Assembly: GCF_025813715.1 (NCBI RefSeq)
Contig: NZ_CP107532.1
Span: 62,001 to 126,000 of the forward strand
DNA from: Methylobacterium sp. FF17
GTDB lineage: Bacteria > Pseudomonadota > Alphaproteobacteria > Rhizobiales > Beijerinckiaceae
Reading direction: 5' to 3'
DNA: 64,000 bases
Every line of letters starts with the position of its first letter. Positions within the stretch are counted from its first letter, which is position 1. Positions 49,907 through 58,018 of this stretch are shown here, in pieces. The notes beneath the pieces are model-generated. The model was given only the letters and a program-made list of their open reading frames with translations, was not told the DNA's origin and did no database searches. A program made the translations under genes and the position numbers.

Positions 49907-50430
49907 CTACGAAAAACCCGCCTCGGATTGCTCCGGGCGGGCCTGATCGGGATGGGTCGAGCCGAGGGCGACTGGAACGGTGTCCCCTCCACCCGGAAGC
50001 GGATCACCGTCTCGTTGCGGGAGAGCGGCCAGAGATACTGGGGCACGAGGTTGCAGGCGTAGACCGGCACGGCTCGGTATGAGGCAGCCCCGGGCTCGAA
50101 GTAGCTCGGCACGTCCTCCACGAAGGTGACCACGTGCTCGCCCAGGCCGCGCGGCGGGCGCTCGTAGTCGACATCGGCCAGCTACTTCCGGTGCGTGGCG
50201 CTGTCGTACATCACCCGGTCCACGTGCCCCCGGCAGTCCCGGGTGTAGCGGATCGTCTGCCGGATGATGAGCTTGCCGCCCGGCTTCACGATGGGGGTCA
50301 CCACCTCCGTCTTGAGTACGTCGACCGGGATGTGCCGGTCGGCGAGCCACCAGCAGATCAGCGCCAAGGGGATCAGGATTCCGGCGCAGATGACCCCGAG
50401 GCAGGCATAGCCGATCACGCGCAGGCTCAT
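49907..50430 (-). pseudogene. Membrane-anchored phage-like protein gene broken by an in-frame TAG
   Basis: The start MSLRVIGYACLGVICAGILI gives one membrane anchor and 'VDVLKTEVVTPIVKPGGKLIIRQTIRYTRDCRGHVDRVMYD'; at 50182-50184 a TAG interrupts the frame, after which 'LADVDYERPPRGLGEHVVTF' and 'LVPQYLWPLSRNETVIRFRVEG' continue in the same frame. The whole reads as one protein of about 150-175 aa. The end is uncertain because the terminator falls within the continuing frame; a shift near 50000 would give the stop at 49907. Its ATG overlaps the stop of the 100-aa gene upstream. Function unknown. Confidence 0.55.
49912..49942 (-). terminator. Rho-independent terminator after the interrupted phage-like gene
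   Basis: On the minus strand GCCCGCC and GGCGGG flank a 13-base loop, followed by TTTTT (49916-49912). It lies inside the frame that runs on from the broken gene, so the original stop codon of that gene should have been before it. Confidence 0.6.
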
Positions 50431-50729
50431 TTGCCACCCCGGAAGATCTGGAAGAGGCCCATCCCGTTTTTGGCCGCCGTGACGACGTGGCCGAACGCCG
50501 TCGCGGCCGTCACGAAGCACCAGGCCAGGATCTTCGCGGCGGTCCGGGACGAGGTGACGAAGTCCACCGCGCCATCGAGGTTCATGAGCTCGCGCGGGTT
50601 CTTCTCGGAGATCCACGCGACCGTCTTCGGGTTTAGGCTCAGCAGCGCCTGGAGCTTTGCCGCGTCGGCCTCGTCGATTGAGTTCAGCAGGGACCGCAGG
50701 TGCTTCGGCAGCCGCATGGTCGGGGTCAT
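50427..50729 (-). CDS. Small phage-like protein, unknown function
   Basis: The 100-aa product (or 96 aa from ATG 50717, MRLPKHLRSLLNSIDEADAA) has a hydrophobic helix near residues 66-83 (AAKILAWCFVTAATAFGHVV). It overlaps the next gene by the ATGA pattern, a unit typical of phage or plasmid modules. Its start overlaps the truncated integrase on the other strand, so the first residues may come from a recombination joint. Confidence 0.5.
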   Translation of the reverse strand: MTPTMRLPKHLRSLLNSIDEADAAKLQALLSLNPKTVAWISEKNPRELMNLDGAVDFVTSSRTAAKILAWCFVTAATAFGHVVTAAKNGMGLFQIFRGGK

Positions 50730-51699
50730 GGCCGCCTACGAAGCAGGAATGGCTCAGACCGCCTCCGCGCCAAAGTGCGAATGCAGCGGCGCGGCTGAAG
50801 GCTCCTGGCGATGGCTGTGCCAGCAGTACTTCGCGTCTGTCGCATTTGGGGGGGTGGATGCGGCCACCAGATCGCGACGGCGCGCTTCACTTGAGGCAAC
50901 GTTCGCTGAGCCCGTGCAACCTGGGTCAGCCCAAACCTATGCGCATTTTCCTCTGTCACGGATGACGGCGATGGCCATTCGCGTCCTTCGAGATCGAAAA
51001 GCCGCGACGCCAGAAGGGGCAAACAATCGGTTGAAGGCCATTCGAGGCGTCTTCAGATGGGCCACGTCGAAAGAGATCGAACTGGTCGCAACAAATCCGG
51101 CCCGCGACGTCAGCAAGATCATCGTCGCCACGGACGGTCACCACACTTGGTCAATCGCCGAGGTCAAGCATTACATCAAGCGCCACCCGAAGGGGACCAA
51201 GGCAAACCTCGCGCTCTGCTTGCTGCTGTTCGCGGGTGGCTGACGCTCGGACGTCGTCCTGTTCGGGCCTCAGCATTTTGAGGGCGGCTGGCTGCGCTAC
51301 ACGCAGCACAAGGGCCGCAACAAGAACCCGATGACTTTGGAGGTTCCGGTCCTGCCTGTCCTGGCTGCCGCGATCAGCGCCACGCCCGTGATCGGCACAA
51401 CAGCCTTCCTCGTGACACACGCCGGCAAGCCGTTCACGTCAAACGGCTTCGGCAACTGGCTGAAGGATCGATGCGTAGAAACAGGTCTGCCGCACTGTTC
51501 TGCGCACGGCCTACGGAAGGCTGGCGCAACGATCGCTGCCGAGAATGGGGTGACCGTGAAGCAGCTCATGGCGATGTTCGGATGGCGCACATCGCAGATG
51601 GCCGAACTCTACACGAAGAAGGCCGAGCAGAAGCGCCTGGCGCACGGCGGCATGGCTTTCATCGACTTAGAGCGAACGGGCGACCTGTTCCTAAAATGA
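50716..51699 (+). pseudogene. Tyrosine recombinase/integrase remnant with in-frame TGA
   Basis: The frame holds most of a phage integrase: core-binding 'DRKAATPEGANNRLKAIRGVFRWATSKEIELVATNPARDVS', 'HHTWSIAEVKHYIKRHPKGTKANLALCLLLFAG', then TGA at 51241-51243 exactly at the place of the catalytic Arg in the family pattern 'TGVRRSD', followed in frame by 'RSDVVLFG', 'HGLRKAGATIAAENG' and the 'AELYTKKA' nucleophile Tyr. About 40 N-terminal residues are missing. The gene ends about 90 bp from the tRNA-Arg remnant, the expected integrase position, so this was the enzyme of the decayed island. Confidence 0.75.
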
Positions 51700-51787
51700 G
51701 AAGTACGGCGCCCCACTCCGAGCCCCTGCGTCCAATTCCGCTGTCCCACTGCTGAATAATGCAATAAGATCAACCACATAGCACAGT

Positions 51788-51807
51788 GGCTGGCGACCCC
51801 GGTTGGG
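51788..51807. repeat. 20-bp direct repeat, right copy (candidate attachment site)
   Basis: Identical to 40489-40508. Here the sequence is the acceptor stem and CCA end of the tRNA-Arg remnant, on the minus strand. The identity stops at 51808, inside the T-loop, so the shared core is short for an att site; the left copy may be a trimmed one. Confidence 0.6.
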
Positions 51808-51838
51808 CTCGAACCAACGACCTGCCGCTTAGAAGGCG
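51791..51838 (-). other. 3' half of tRNA-Arg(UCU), attachment-site remnant
   Basis: On the minus strand the sequence gives an anticodon loop CTTCTAA (anticodon UCU), stem strand GCGGC, variable AGGTC, T-arm GTTGG-TTCGAGC-CCAAC, acceptor strand CGGGGTC, discriminator G and encoded CCA. The 5' half is missing: no GACCCCG strand or D-arm lies upstream, and the 5' anticodon strand pairs at only part of its positions. This is what integration into a tRNA 3' end leaves behind. It is flanked by two integrase genes. Confidence 0.7.
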
Positions 51839-52067
51839 AGTGGTCTAAAAGACGTTCCCGGCCCGTTCCACTCCCGCTTCACAGGGGAAAAGCCTCTCCC
51901 CTCGCCTCGCCAACTGACTGCGTCCCAAGGCGAAAGCGTAGGAATTGCCTGTTTACTTCCAAGCGCCCCTTAACCGTTTCGGGCAAAAACTGTTGCGCGC
52001 CAGATTCTTGTTCGGTTCTCTGATGTCGTCCTAGCGTCGTCCTAGCTCGGACGACCGGGAGGGCACC

Positions 52068-53645
52068 TTGGCCAGCGAGCGCATCGACATCCGCCAGACG
52101 ACCATCGACAAGGCGAAGCGCGACGCCGCGGCCGGGGTGAGGCGAGAGATCAACGACACCGAGTGCAAGGGGCTCGTCCTGCGGGTCCAGCCGACGGGGT
52201 GCGTCTGGCAGTACCGGCTGCAGCACCAGGGCAAGGACCGGCGCATCACCATCGGGCCCGTCGACCTCTGGCCGCTCGCCTGGGCCCGCTCGACCGGGGG
52301 TCAGATCCGGTGGCACGTGACCTCGAACCATGGCGTGCCCGACCCCTACTGGATCAAGTCCGAGCGCGACCATCACGTCTGGGCCGAGCGGGTCAAGCGC
52401 AAGGGGCCAGCCGCGAAGGCGGCCGATCCGGAGCCGAGGGGTCCCATTGTCATGGCGCGCACGGAGCGGGTGACGACATGGACCTACCGCAGGGCCCGCG
52501 AGGAATGGGGCCAGCACCTCAGGGTCGAATGCGCCGCCGGGCACCTCGTCGAGGAGACGGTGACGAACTACCTCGGCATCGTCGGGTCCCCGGCCATGCG
52601 TACGCTCGACGACCTGCCGGTGGCGCGCATCAACGCGGCAGACGTCGCCAAGGTCGTGAAGGGCCTGGTGGCGGCCGGGAAGCGAAGCCAGGGTAATGAC
52701 GTCGTCCGGGTCGGGAAGCGCATGTTCGGCTGGCTGGCCCAACCCGACCAGGAAGTGGAATCAGGGGTTGCACCCGGCGTCCTCGACCGGCTCAAGGCGC
52801 CGCGTCTCGGCAACGTAAAGGCGCGGCAGACCTTTCCGGATCTCGACCGTCTCGGCATCGTCGTGGCCACCTGCCGGAGCGGCGTGATGAAGCCGGTCGT
52901 CGGGACCGCCATCGAGCTCCTGGCTTGGACGTCGCAGCGCCGGCTCGCCATTGTCCGGGCCCGCCGCGAGGAGTTCGAGCCCTGGCCGCTGCATCCTGGC
53001 TGGGGCCTATGGCGCTGCGGCCACCGGAAGACCCCGGGCGCCAAGGCGACCGGCATGCCGCACACCATCCCCCTGCCCCCGACGGCGTGGACCCGGATGC
53101 AGGCCCACCTCGCCTGGCTGGACGAGCACGAGCCGGAGACGGAGTGGATGTTCCCGAACCGCCGGGCCCGCCGCGCCGGGCAGCCGACGAAGAACGGTCA
53201 CGTCGGCAAGGACACGATCACCCATGGCGTGCCCGTCATCCCCGGCGCCGACATGACCCCGCACGCCATGCGCCGCTGCTTCTCCTCAGCGCTCGCCGAT
53301 TCCGGAATCCACCTGGCGTTCATCGGCTACATCCTCGACCACGCCAGCAGGGGCTCGGACTCGACCCAGGACGAGAACCGTATGACCCGGCGCTACACCG
53401 AGGCGGACCTCTTGGTGTTCAAGCAGCCTGTGATGGCGCGGTGGGAGGAGCTCCTTAAGCCGGCTGCGGCAGCCGCCGTCCTGCTCCCCCCGAAGGAGCT
53501 CAAGGCCGAGCTCGTCCGGCTGCGCGCCCTGCGCAAGGGCGTCGACCTGACGAAGGAGAAGGTCCGGATGAAGGGGATCAACGCGAAGATGTGGGCCGAG
53601 GGGAAGACGACGAAGCAGCGCGCCCGGGCAGCGAAGGCGTCCTGA
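52068..53645 (+). CDS. Tyrosine-type site-specific recombinase/integrase
   Basis: The 525-aa protein has an Arm-binding N-domain of the DUF4102 kind ('INDTECKGLVLRVQPTGCVWQYRL'), a SAM-like core-binding domain and a catalytic domain with 'TSQRRLAIVRARREEF' (Arg), 'TPHAMRRCFSSAL' (HxxR), 'LDHAS' and the nucleophile in 'MTRRYTEADLL' (Tyr). An insertion around 'GLWRCGHRKTPGAKATGMPHTIPLP' contains the beta-hairpin lysine. The TTG start has GGGAGGG upstream. It begins 230 bp from the tRNA-Arg remnant and reads away from it, so it belongs to the second element. A doubled 11-mer GTCGTCCTAGC (52025-52046) lies just before it. Confidence 0.9.
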   Translation: MASERIDIRQTTIDKAKRDAAAGVRREINDTECKGLVLRVQPTGCVWQYRLQHQGKDRRITIGPVDLWPLAWARSTGGQIRWHVTSNHGVPDPYWIKSERDHHVWAERVKRKGPAAKAADPEPRGPIVMARTERVTTWTYRRAREEWGQHLRVECAAGHLVEETVTNYLGIVGSPAMRTLDDLPVARINAADVAKVVKGLVAAGKRSQGNDVVRVGKRMFGWLAQPDQEVESGVAPGVLDRLKAPRLGNVKARQTFPDLDRLGIVVATCRSGVMKPVVGTAIELLAWTSQRRLAIVRARREEFEPWPLHPGWGLWRCGHRKTPGAKATGMPHTIPLPPTAWTRMQAHLAWLDEHEPETEWMFPNRRARRAGQPTKNGHVGKDTITHGVPVIPGADMTPHAMRRCFSSALADSGIHLAFIGYILDHASRGSDSTQDENRMTRRYTEADLLVFKQPVMARWEELLKPAAAAAVLLPPKELKAELVRLRALRKGVDLTKEKVRMKGINAKMWAEGKTTKQRARAAKAS

Positions 53646-53787
53646 CGCGACCGCGCCGGAGCAGGACGGCGACGTCCCTCGGGCGCACCACCGGACGGGA
53701 TAGCTCATAGTCCTCGGCCAGCGACCGCCACAGGGCGTCCCGTTCCTCGCCGGCGGCTGCGGCCGCGATGTCCTCATAGCTCAGCAT
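53578..53787 (-). CDS. Small hypothetical protein overlapping the integrase 3' end
   Basis: The 69-aa frame from ATG 53787 (MLSYEDIAAAAAGEERDALW) has a natural-looking N-terminal half and then an arginine/serine-rich tail that overlaps the integrase stop. It may be a short phage gene; the tail looks like a shadow. The evidence is composition only. Confidence 0.35.
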   Translation of the reverse strand: MLSYEDIAAAAAGEERDALWRSLAEDYELSRPVVRPRDVAVLLRRGRVRTPSLPGRAASSSSPRPTSSR

Positions 53788-53854
53788 TGATTTGACGCCT
53801 CCATCTATGAGAACAGATAGGGAACGTACGGTGCGGGTCAACGGCTGGGACAGG

Positions 53855-54127
53855 ATGGACGAACCTCGGACGCTGATCGAATTCCCGTACCGGCGCATCC
53901 GCGTCGCATGTCGATGGTGCCCCCACCGGCGCGGGGATTACGACACAGAACGGATGCTGGCCCGGATCGGGCCCCGTGTCAGCCTCGACGTGCTGCTGGC
54001 GGCCATCTCGGCGTCATGCCCGCGCCCGAAGCCCTGGGGACGTCGGGGGCCATCGCAGTATCTCCCGTGGTGCCGGGCGTTCTATGACGACCTTCACAAC
54101 AACAGGCCGCCGGATAAAGGTCTGTGA
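53855..54127 (+). CDS. Small Cys/Trp-rich protein, unknown function
   Basis: The 90-aa protein starts MDEPRTLIEFPYRRIRVACR and has a CxxC pair (VACRWCPHRRGDY) and two more cysteines ('SCPRP', 'WCRAFYDDL') that could bind zinc. GGGACAGG sits next to the ATG. A GTG at 53831 and an ATG at 53792 are alternative starts. It follows the integrase gene and reads the same way; such small zinc-ribbon-like proteins are common in phage early regions. Confidence 0.6.
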   Translation: MDEPRTLIEFPYRRIRVACRWCPHRRGDYDTERMLARIGPRVSLDVLLAAISASCPRPKPWGRRGPSQYLPWCRAFYDDLHNNRPPDKGL

Positions 54128-54527
54128 CCATGAAATTCCGCGATAGGGCTCCGTATGCGCAGTATTTCTACGATATCCAAGAAAATGGGCTCGCTTATGT
54201 TCAATGATGACAATTTGATGCATTAGTAGTCCATTAACTTTGGAGTTAACCAATCTAGTTTAACTCACTGATATGCGGGGTAATTTCGATCCTTGAAAGT
54301 AAACACTCCGATTTATACCTACTGGGCAATTTTTCGAGAAAAATACCGACTTGGGTATAGCCGCTTCCCTATCTGCCCAGGGAATCCGTAACCCTGCCCG
54401 AAGGCTCCGCTTGCCCCCGGTTCGGCGAGCTGCGATCCCGTCGATTCCCCACCGCCCCATGAGGCATTCCGTGAAACGAATATCGCGCCCCCAGACCGAG
54501 AGACCCATCCCCGGGGCGTGACGCCGT
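54128..54527. other. AT-rich non-coding stretch
   Basis: No convincing gene is present. From 54160 to 54360 the sequence is far richer in A+T than the rest of the window and holds the palindrome TTAACTTTGGAGTTAA (54234-54249) and a second TTTAACTC. This looks like the control region of the metallophosphoesterase gene or an element origin; neither can be shown. Confidence 0.5.
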
Positions 54528-54557
54528 GTGCGCAGCTCCATCACGGAGGCTGCCCCG

Positions 54558-55124
54558 ATGCATACCTTTTTCACCGCCGACACCCATTTTGGACACAAGG
54601 GCGTCCTCGCGATGTCCGCGCGCCCCTTCGCCTCCATCGAGGAGCACGACGAGGCTCTGATCGCGGCCTGGAACGCCGTCGTCGGTCCCAAGGACGAGGT
54701 CTGGCACCTTGGCGATTTCGCCATGGGGTCCACGCCAGAGCGGTGTGCGCAGATTTTTAAGCGCTTGCGCGGCCGAAAGTGCCTTGTCCGGGGCAATCAC
54801 GACAAGAAGCGCGTCCTCGATTTGCCGTGGCACGAGCAGCACGACATCCTCAGCCGGAAGATTGAGGGCCAGCGAGTCATCGCCTGCCACTACCCGATGA
54901 GAGCCTGGCCTGGCGCCTGGAGGGGGGCCGTCCACTTGTTCGGGCACTGCCACGGCAAGCTGCCGGACACCGCGCAGTCCTGCGACGCCGGCGTCGACCG
55001 TTGGTCGTACAGGCCCGTGACGCTGGGCGAGATCCGCGAGAGGCTGGCCGCGACGCTGGAGGTCCCGGAGGAGCTACGCCTCGGGCAAGCGGGCGAGGAC
55101 GAAGCCGACACTGGGGAGATCTGA
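54558..55124 (+). CDS. Phage-type metallophosphoesterase
   Basis: The 188-aa protein carries the calcineurin-like phosphoesterase motifs in order: 'ADTHFGH' (DxH), 'WHLGDFAMG' (GD), 'LVRGNHDKK' (GNHD), 'IACHYPM' and 'LFGHCHGKL' (GHxH). Such proteins hydrolyse phosphodiester or phosphomonoester bonds with two metals; those of this size recur in phages and mobile elements. ATG 54558 (MHTFFTADTHFG) has GGAGG upstream. A strong hairpin follows the stop. Confidence 0.88.
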   Translation: MHTFFTADTHFGHKGVLAMSARPFASIEEHDEALIAAWNAVVGPKDEVWHLGDFAMGSTPERCAQIFKRLRGRKCLVRGNHDKKRVLDLPWHEQHDILSRKIEGQRVIACHYPMRAWPGAWRGAVHLFGHCHGKLPDTAQSCDAGVDRWSYRPVTLGEIRERLAATLEVPEELRLGQAGEDEADTGEI

Positions 55125-55128
55125 AACG

Positions 55129-55160
55129 ATGACGGCCCCGGGGTGATCCGGGGCCGTCAT
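55129..55160. terminator. Strong hairpin between convergent genes
   Basis: ATGACGGCCCCGG (55129-55141) and CCGGGGCCGTCAT (55148-55160) form a 13-bp perfect stem with a 6-base loop, four bases after the metallophosphoesterase stop and 20 bases from the stop of the opposite gene. The T-run is weak, but the site and stability fit a two-way terminator. Confidence 0.65.
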
Positions 55161-55179
55161 TCGAAGTAGGGGTCGAGCC

Positions 55180-55683
55180 TTAGGCGGACCGGACGATTCC
55201 CATAACCCGATTCATGATCAGGCCCAGGGTGTCCGACGCTTCCTTCATCCCGTTCCAATCCCGAACGGTAGCGCCCGGGCCGGTCAGGAGGCGGCCGCCG
55301 GGGGTCATGCACTCCCAGAAAGCGGTGATCTGGGGGCTGACCTTCCCCTGAGTGCGGATTTCGGTCTGGCGCCATCCGTAGATCTCGGCGAACGCCTGGG
55401 CCTCGGCGGCGTTCGCCACGCTGAACGCCGTCGCCCGGACGCGACTAGCGTCGAAGTTCTTCCGCCCCTGCAGTTCCGAGTAGCTCCCCTTCACGTAGGA
55501 GAGTTCAACGGACCTGACGATTCCCATGTGGGTGTGGGTGGCGAACACCAGGTCGTGAGTGTCGAAGATCTTCGCCATCTCGACACCCTGCTTCTTGAGC
55601 GGGTAGGTGAGCAGAAGCTGGCTGTTCCTGTTGGCCTTCTCGGCCATGTCAAACGCGAGCTCTTCCGGACCAGCGTACTTCAT
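55180..55683 (-). CDS. Hypothetical protein, 167 aa
   Basis: The product starts MKYAGPEELAFDMAEKANRN and has no motif I recognise; 'DLVFATHTHMGIVRSVELSYVKGSYSELQGRKNF' suggests a compact alpha/beta soluble fold. AGGAGGTGA, a perfect Shine-Dalgarno, lies seven bases before the ATG at 55683, so it is certainly translated. It stands alone between a terminator hairpin and a palindrome-rich promoter region. Function unknown. Confidence 0.75.
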   Translation of the reverse strand: MKYAGPEELAFDMAEKANRNSQLLLTYPLKKQGVEMAKIFDTHDLVFATHTHMGIVRSVELSYVKGSYSELQGRKNFDASRVRATAFSVANAAEAQAFAEIYGWRQTEIRTQGKVSPQITAFWECMTPGGRLLTGPGATVRDWNGMKEASDTLGLIMNRVMGIVRSA

Positions 55684-55741
55684 GTCGTGTCACCTCCTGC
55701 AGGGGAAATCCCTCGCTGGCAGGACAGAAACACATGCGACC

Positions 55742-55855
55742 ATGACTCCGCGAGTCATAGATTGCGCTGAGGTTAACAACACTCAGTGGACTAATTTGCA
55801 CCCAGCGATGGTTAAAGACAAGCGGCGATGGCTGGCTTGGTTAATTCTGAGTTAA
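55742..55855. promoter_or_regulatory. Palindrome-rich control region
   Basis: The region holds ATGACTCCGCGAGTCAT (55742-55758, perfect 7-bp arms), CTGAGGTTAACAACACTCAG (about 55767-55786, 5-bp arms) and TTAATTCTGAGTTAA (55841-55855). The last resembles the palindrome at 54234-54249. It lies upstream of the 167-aa gene, which has a perfect ribosome site. A repressor-controlled promoter is inferred. Confidence 0.45.
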
Positions 55856-55863
55856 TCTGTGTG

Positions 55864-56073
55864 CTAAGCGATACGACGGAGGCGTTCCATTGCCCCGGGC
55901 GTGATCGCCTCGACAGACATGGCCAACATCAGGGCCTGCGCCCGGAGGACCTCTACGAGGGCGAGTTCCTCGCCAGGCGGGGGGCCGGCCTCGGGCAGCG
56001 GAACTACAGTGTGAACGGCCCGACATGCGCCGACGACGACGGCCGGCAGGCGGCGGGGGATGAACGGGCTCAT
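55864..56073 (-). CDS. Small hypothetical protein, 69 aa
   Basis: The product starts MSPFIPRRLPAVVVGACRAV and continues with an acidic/helical part to 'ITPGAMERLRRIA'. A purine-rich stretch (GAGATAG) precedes the ATG at 56073. It lies 14 bp after the 176-aa gene and appears to be the last gene of the HTH-ParB-HIRAN operon. No function can be given. Confidence 0.5.
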   Translation of the reverse strand: MSPFIPRRLPAVVVGACRAVHTVVPLPEAGPPPGEELALVEVLRAQALMLAMSVEAITPGAMERLRRIA

Positions 56074-56087
56074 CGCTATCTCGGAGG

Positions 56088-56618
56088 TTAGGCGGTCGGC
56101 CTGGTTGATGAGGCAACGCCAGCGTGAGTGCGGGGGTGCCAGTCGGAGAAGAAGGCGGCGAGTAGATCCGCTGCGGCTCTGCGTCCCGGATCGGCCCCGA
56201 TCAGGGCCCTGACGGCGCTCGGAGAACCGAGGCACACCGTTTCGAATCCGGCCTCGTCGAGCTCGCCCAAGGCGGCCTCGGCCTGCCCGAGGCGGTGCTC
56301 GAACTCACGGGGGACCACGTACTCGAAGGACGGGGATTCCCCGGCGTCCTCGGCCACGACCCCGAATGCCCTGTGCACGTGGGGATGCGAAAGGACGGTC
56401 ACCCGCGTAGCCGGCGCCGCCTTTCCCCGGGCAAGGGCTGCGTTGGCGCTGGAGAGGGGCACGACCATGTGCTTGGCCGCCCACGCCGTCAGGACGATGC
56501 GGCCGCCCTGACGCACGGTCCCGTGTCCACGCCATGCCTTCTTGGCGAGGATCAAGAACCGGTGCCTGGAGACGATCAGGCCCGTCCCCCGGTCGACGAT
56601 GGCGTGCGTCAGCGCCAT
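56088..56618 (-). CDS. Hypothetical protein, 176 aa
   Basis: The product starts MALTHAIVDRGTGLIVSRHR, is rich in Ala and Arg and has no recognised motif; 'HRFLILAKKAWRGHGTVRQGGRIVLTAWAAKHMVVPLS' could be a small beta-barrel. Its ATG overlaps the stop of the 158-aa gene (ATGA), so translation is coupled. It belongs to the operon behind the ParB- and HIRAN-domain genes. Confidence 0.6.
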   Translation of the reverse strand: MALTHAIVDRGTGLIVSRHRFLILAKKAWRGHGTVRQGGRIVLTAWAAKHMVVPLSSANAALARGKAAPATRVTVLSHPHVHRAFGVVAEDAGESPSFEYVVPREFEHRLGQAEAALGELDEAGFETVCLGSPSAVRALIGADPGRRAAADLLAAFFSDWHPRTHAGVASSTRPTA

Positions 56619-57094
56619 CAGGCCGCCTCGAGGACCGGCTCGGGCAGGTTGCGCATCAGCGTGTCGACCGCCTCGTGCCCGAGCGTCGCGACCGCCATCC
56701 CCAGGAGCCTGTTCGCCTCTATCGTATCGCGCACCGCCAGGGCGCGCGGATCGACTGCATGGTCCCGTCCGGAGACGTCGCGGAGGTATCGATCAGGGTC
56801 CGCCTCGATCCGGCGCTCCAGATCGGCACCGCCGGCTGAGACGGCATCCTGGGTGAGATCGACCGCATCGACGAACCGTCGGATCGCGTCCTCGCCGGCG
56901 GGCGTCAGGGCAACGACGTTACCCATGGCGGCCTTCGGCACGACCTCGTAGCCCGACTTGTCGAGGGCCCGGACGAACGTGTCGGCGCTGTCCTTGAACG
57001 TGCGGCCATGCTCGCCGACCGCATGGAGGATCGCACTGGCAATCGCGGTCGCGCGATTGATGTCTTCGATGTCGCTGACGCTGAGCTGGCGCAC
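56618..57094 (-). CDS. Hypothetical protein, 158 aa
   Basis: The product starts MRQLSVSDIEDINRATAIAS and is mostly helical with acidic segments ('AGEDAIRRFVDAVDLTQDAVSAGGADLERRIEADPDRYL'). GGAGAG lies about seven bases before the ATG at 57094. It sits 71 bp after the HIRAN gene and overlaps the next gene by four bases. No family recognised. Confidence 0.6.
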   Translation of the reverse strand: MRQLSVSDIEDINRATAIASAILHAVGEHGRTFKDSADTFVRALDKSGYEVVPKAAMGNVVALTPAGEDAIRRFVDAVDLTQDAVSAGGADLERRIEADPDRYLRDVSGRDHAVDPRALAVRDTIEANRLLGMAVATLGHEAVDTLMRNLPEPVLEAA

Positions 57095-57165
57095 GGGGCG
57101 CTCTCCTTCATGCTGGGGATGCTTAATTGTGGCGCCCCTGCCGCCGGGCGCGTCGACGTCGACCT

Positions 57166-58008
57166 TCAGCAGCCTGGCGGCGGAGCCTCGCTGCGCCGGC
57201 CGAACGCGCCAGAGACGAATCCGGACCTGCTCGGCCTGACGGGCGTGATCGGGTCGTCGTCACGGTCGAGGGCGGCCACGACGGCGGCGTGGGCCTCCGC
57301 CAGCGTCTCCTGCCGGGCAGGTGCGGAGCGGGACGCCAGCAGGGCATCGTCGAGGCGTTTGATTGCCCAGCGCGCGCTTTCGAGCAGGACCGAATCGACG
57401 TGCCGGATGGCCTCGGCGATGCCGTCGCCGCTCTGACCCGCGGTCCACTGAGCGTGGAGGCGCGCCTCGGCCAACGCCGCGGCAAGGCGCTTGCGCGTCT
57501 GGGAAGCGTCCAGGGCCACGAGCCCGTCCACGAACGAGGGTGCATTGACGGGCATCGGGGATTCCTGCTGCTCGGACCGAAGGCGGTCGAGGTGCTTCTT
57601 GTGGAAGGGGGCCGCGGCGGCCCCGATGACGAGGGCGCGGACGCTCCACGCCCGCCCGGTCCCGCCGGAGACGGCGTACGCCCGGGCCGGCGCCTCGGCG
57701 TCGATTAGGGGCGCGATCTCGGCAGCCACCGGGCGCGGAAGGTGGCCGAGGCGGCAGGAATTCTTCCACCACACCTCGATGGCGTTCGAGTCGTACGGGT
57801 TGGTCGGCTCCCGGACGAGGTGGAGCCGGTCGCCGGCCTCGGGGCGGAGGCGGGCGCCGGTCAGGTCGTCGACGACGTCGTAGGAGTGAAACTGGAGCCC
57901 GGCGATCTGACACTCGAACCAGGCCTCCCCCTTTGCGAGGGAGGCCTGCTCGATGGCGATGTCGGTGCCAGCCAGCGTGCTGAGGTTGGGGATGGCGCCG
58001 TCGGTCAT
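57166..58008 (-). CDS. HIRAN-domain protein
   Basis: The 280-aa protein has an N-terminal HIRAN domain (about residues 33-125): 'IAGLQFHSYDVVDDLTGARLRPEAGD', 'LVREPTNPYDSNAIEVWW' and 'RLGHLPRPVAAEIAPLID'. HIRAN domains bind single-stranded 3' DNA ends, e.g. in HLTF/Rad5, and also occur as stand-alone proteins in bacteria and phages. The C-terminal half (about 155-270) is helical and alanine-rich without known motif. A perfect GAGGAGG lies just before the ATG at 58008. It follows the ParB gene with a 10-bp gap. A role in DNA maintenance or repair of the element is inferred. Confidence 0.82.
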   Translation of the reverse strand: MTDGAIPNLSTLAGTDIAIEQASLAKGEAWFECQIAGLQFHSYDVVDDLTGARLRPEAGDRLHLVREPTNPYDSNAIEVWWKNSCRLGHLPRPVAAEIAPLIDAEAPARAYAVSGGTGRAWSVRALVIGAAAAPFHKKHLDRLRSEQQESPMPVNAPSFVDGLVALDASQTRKRLAAALAEARLHAQWTAGQSGDGIAEAIRHVDSVLLESARWAIKRLDDALLASRSAPARQETLAEAHAAVVAALDRDDDPITPVRPSRSGFVSGAFGRRSEAPPPGC

Positions 58009-58018
58009 GGATGCCTCC

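Noticed and set aside
51791..51864. Complete tRNA-Arg gene
   Set aside because: The 5' acceptor strand and D-arm are missing and the anticodon stem pairs only in part; it is a 3' remnant.
54260..54953. Overlapping minus-strand frames opposite the metallophosphoesterase gene
   Set aside because: They run antisense to a gene with all five metallophosphoesterase motifs and lack ribosome sites.
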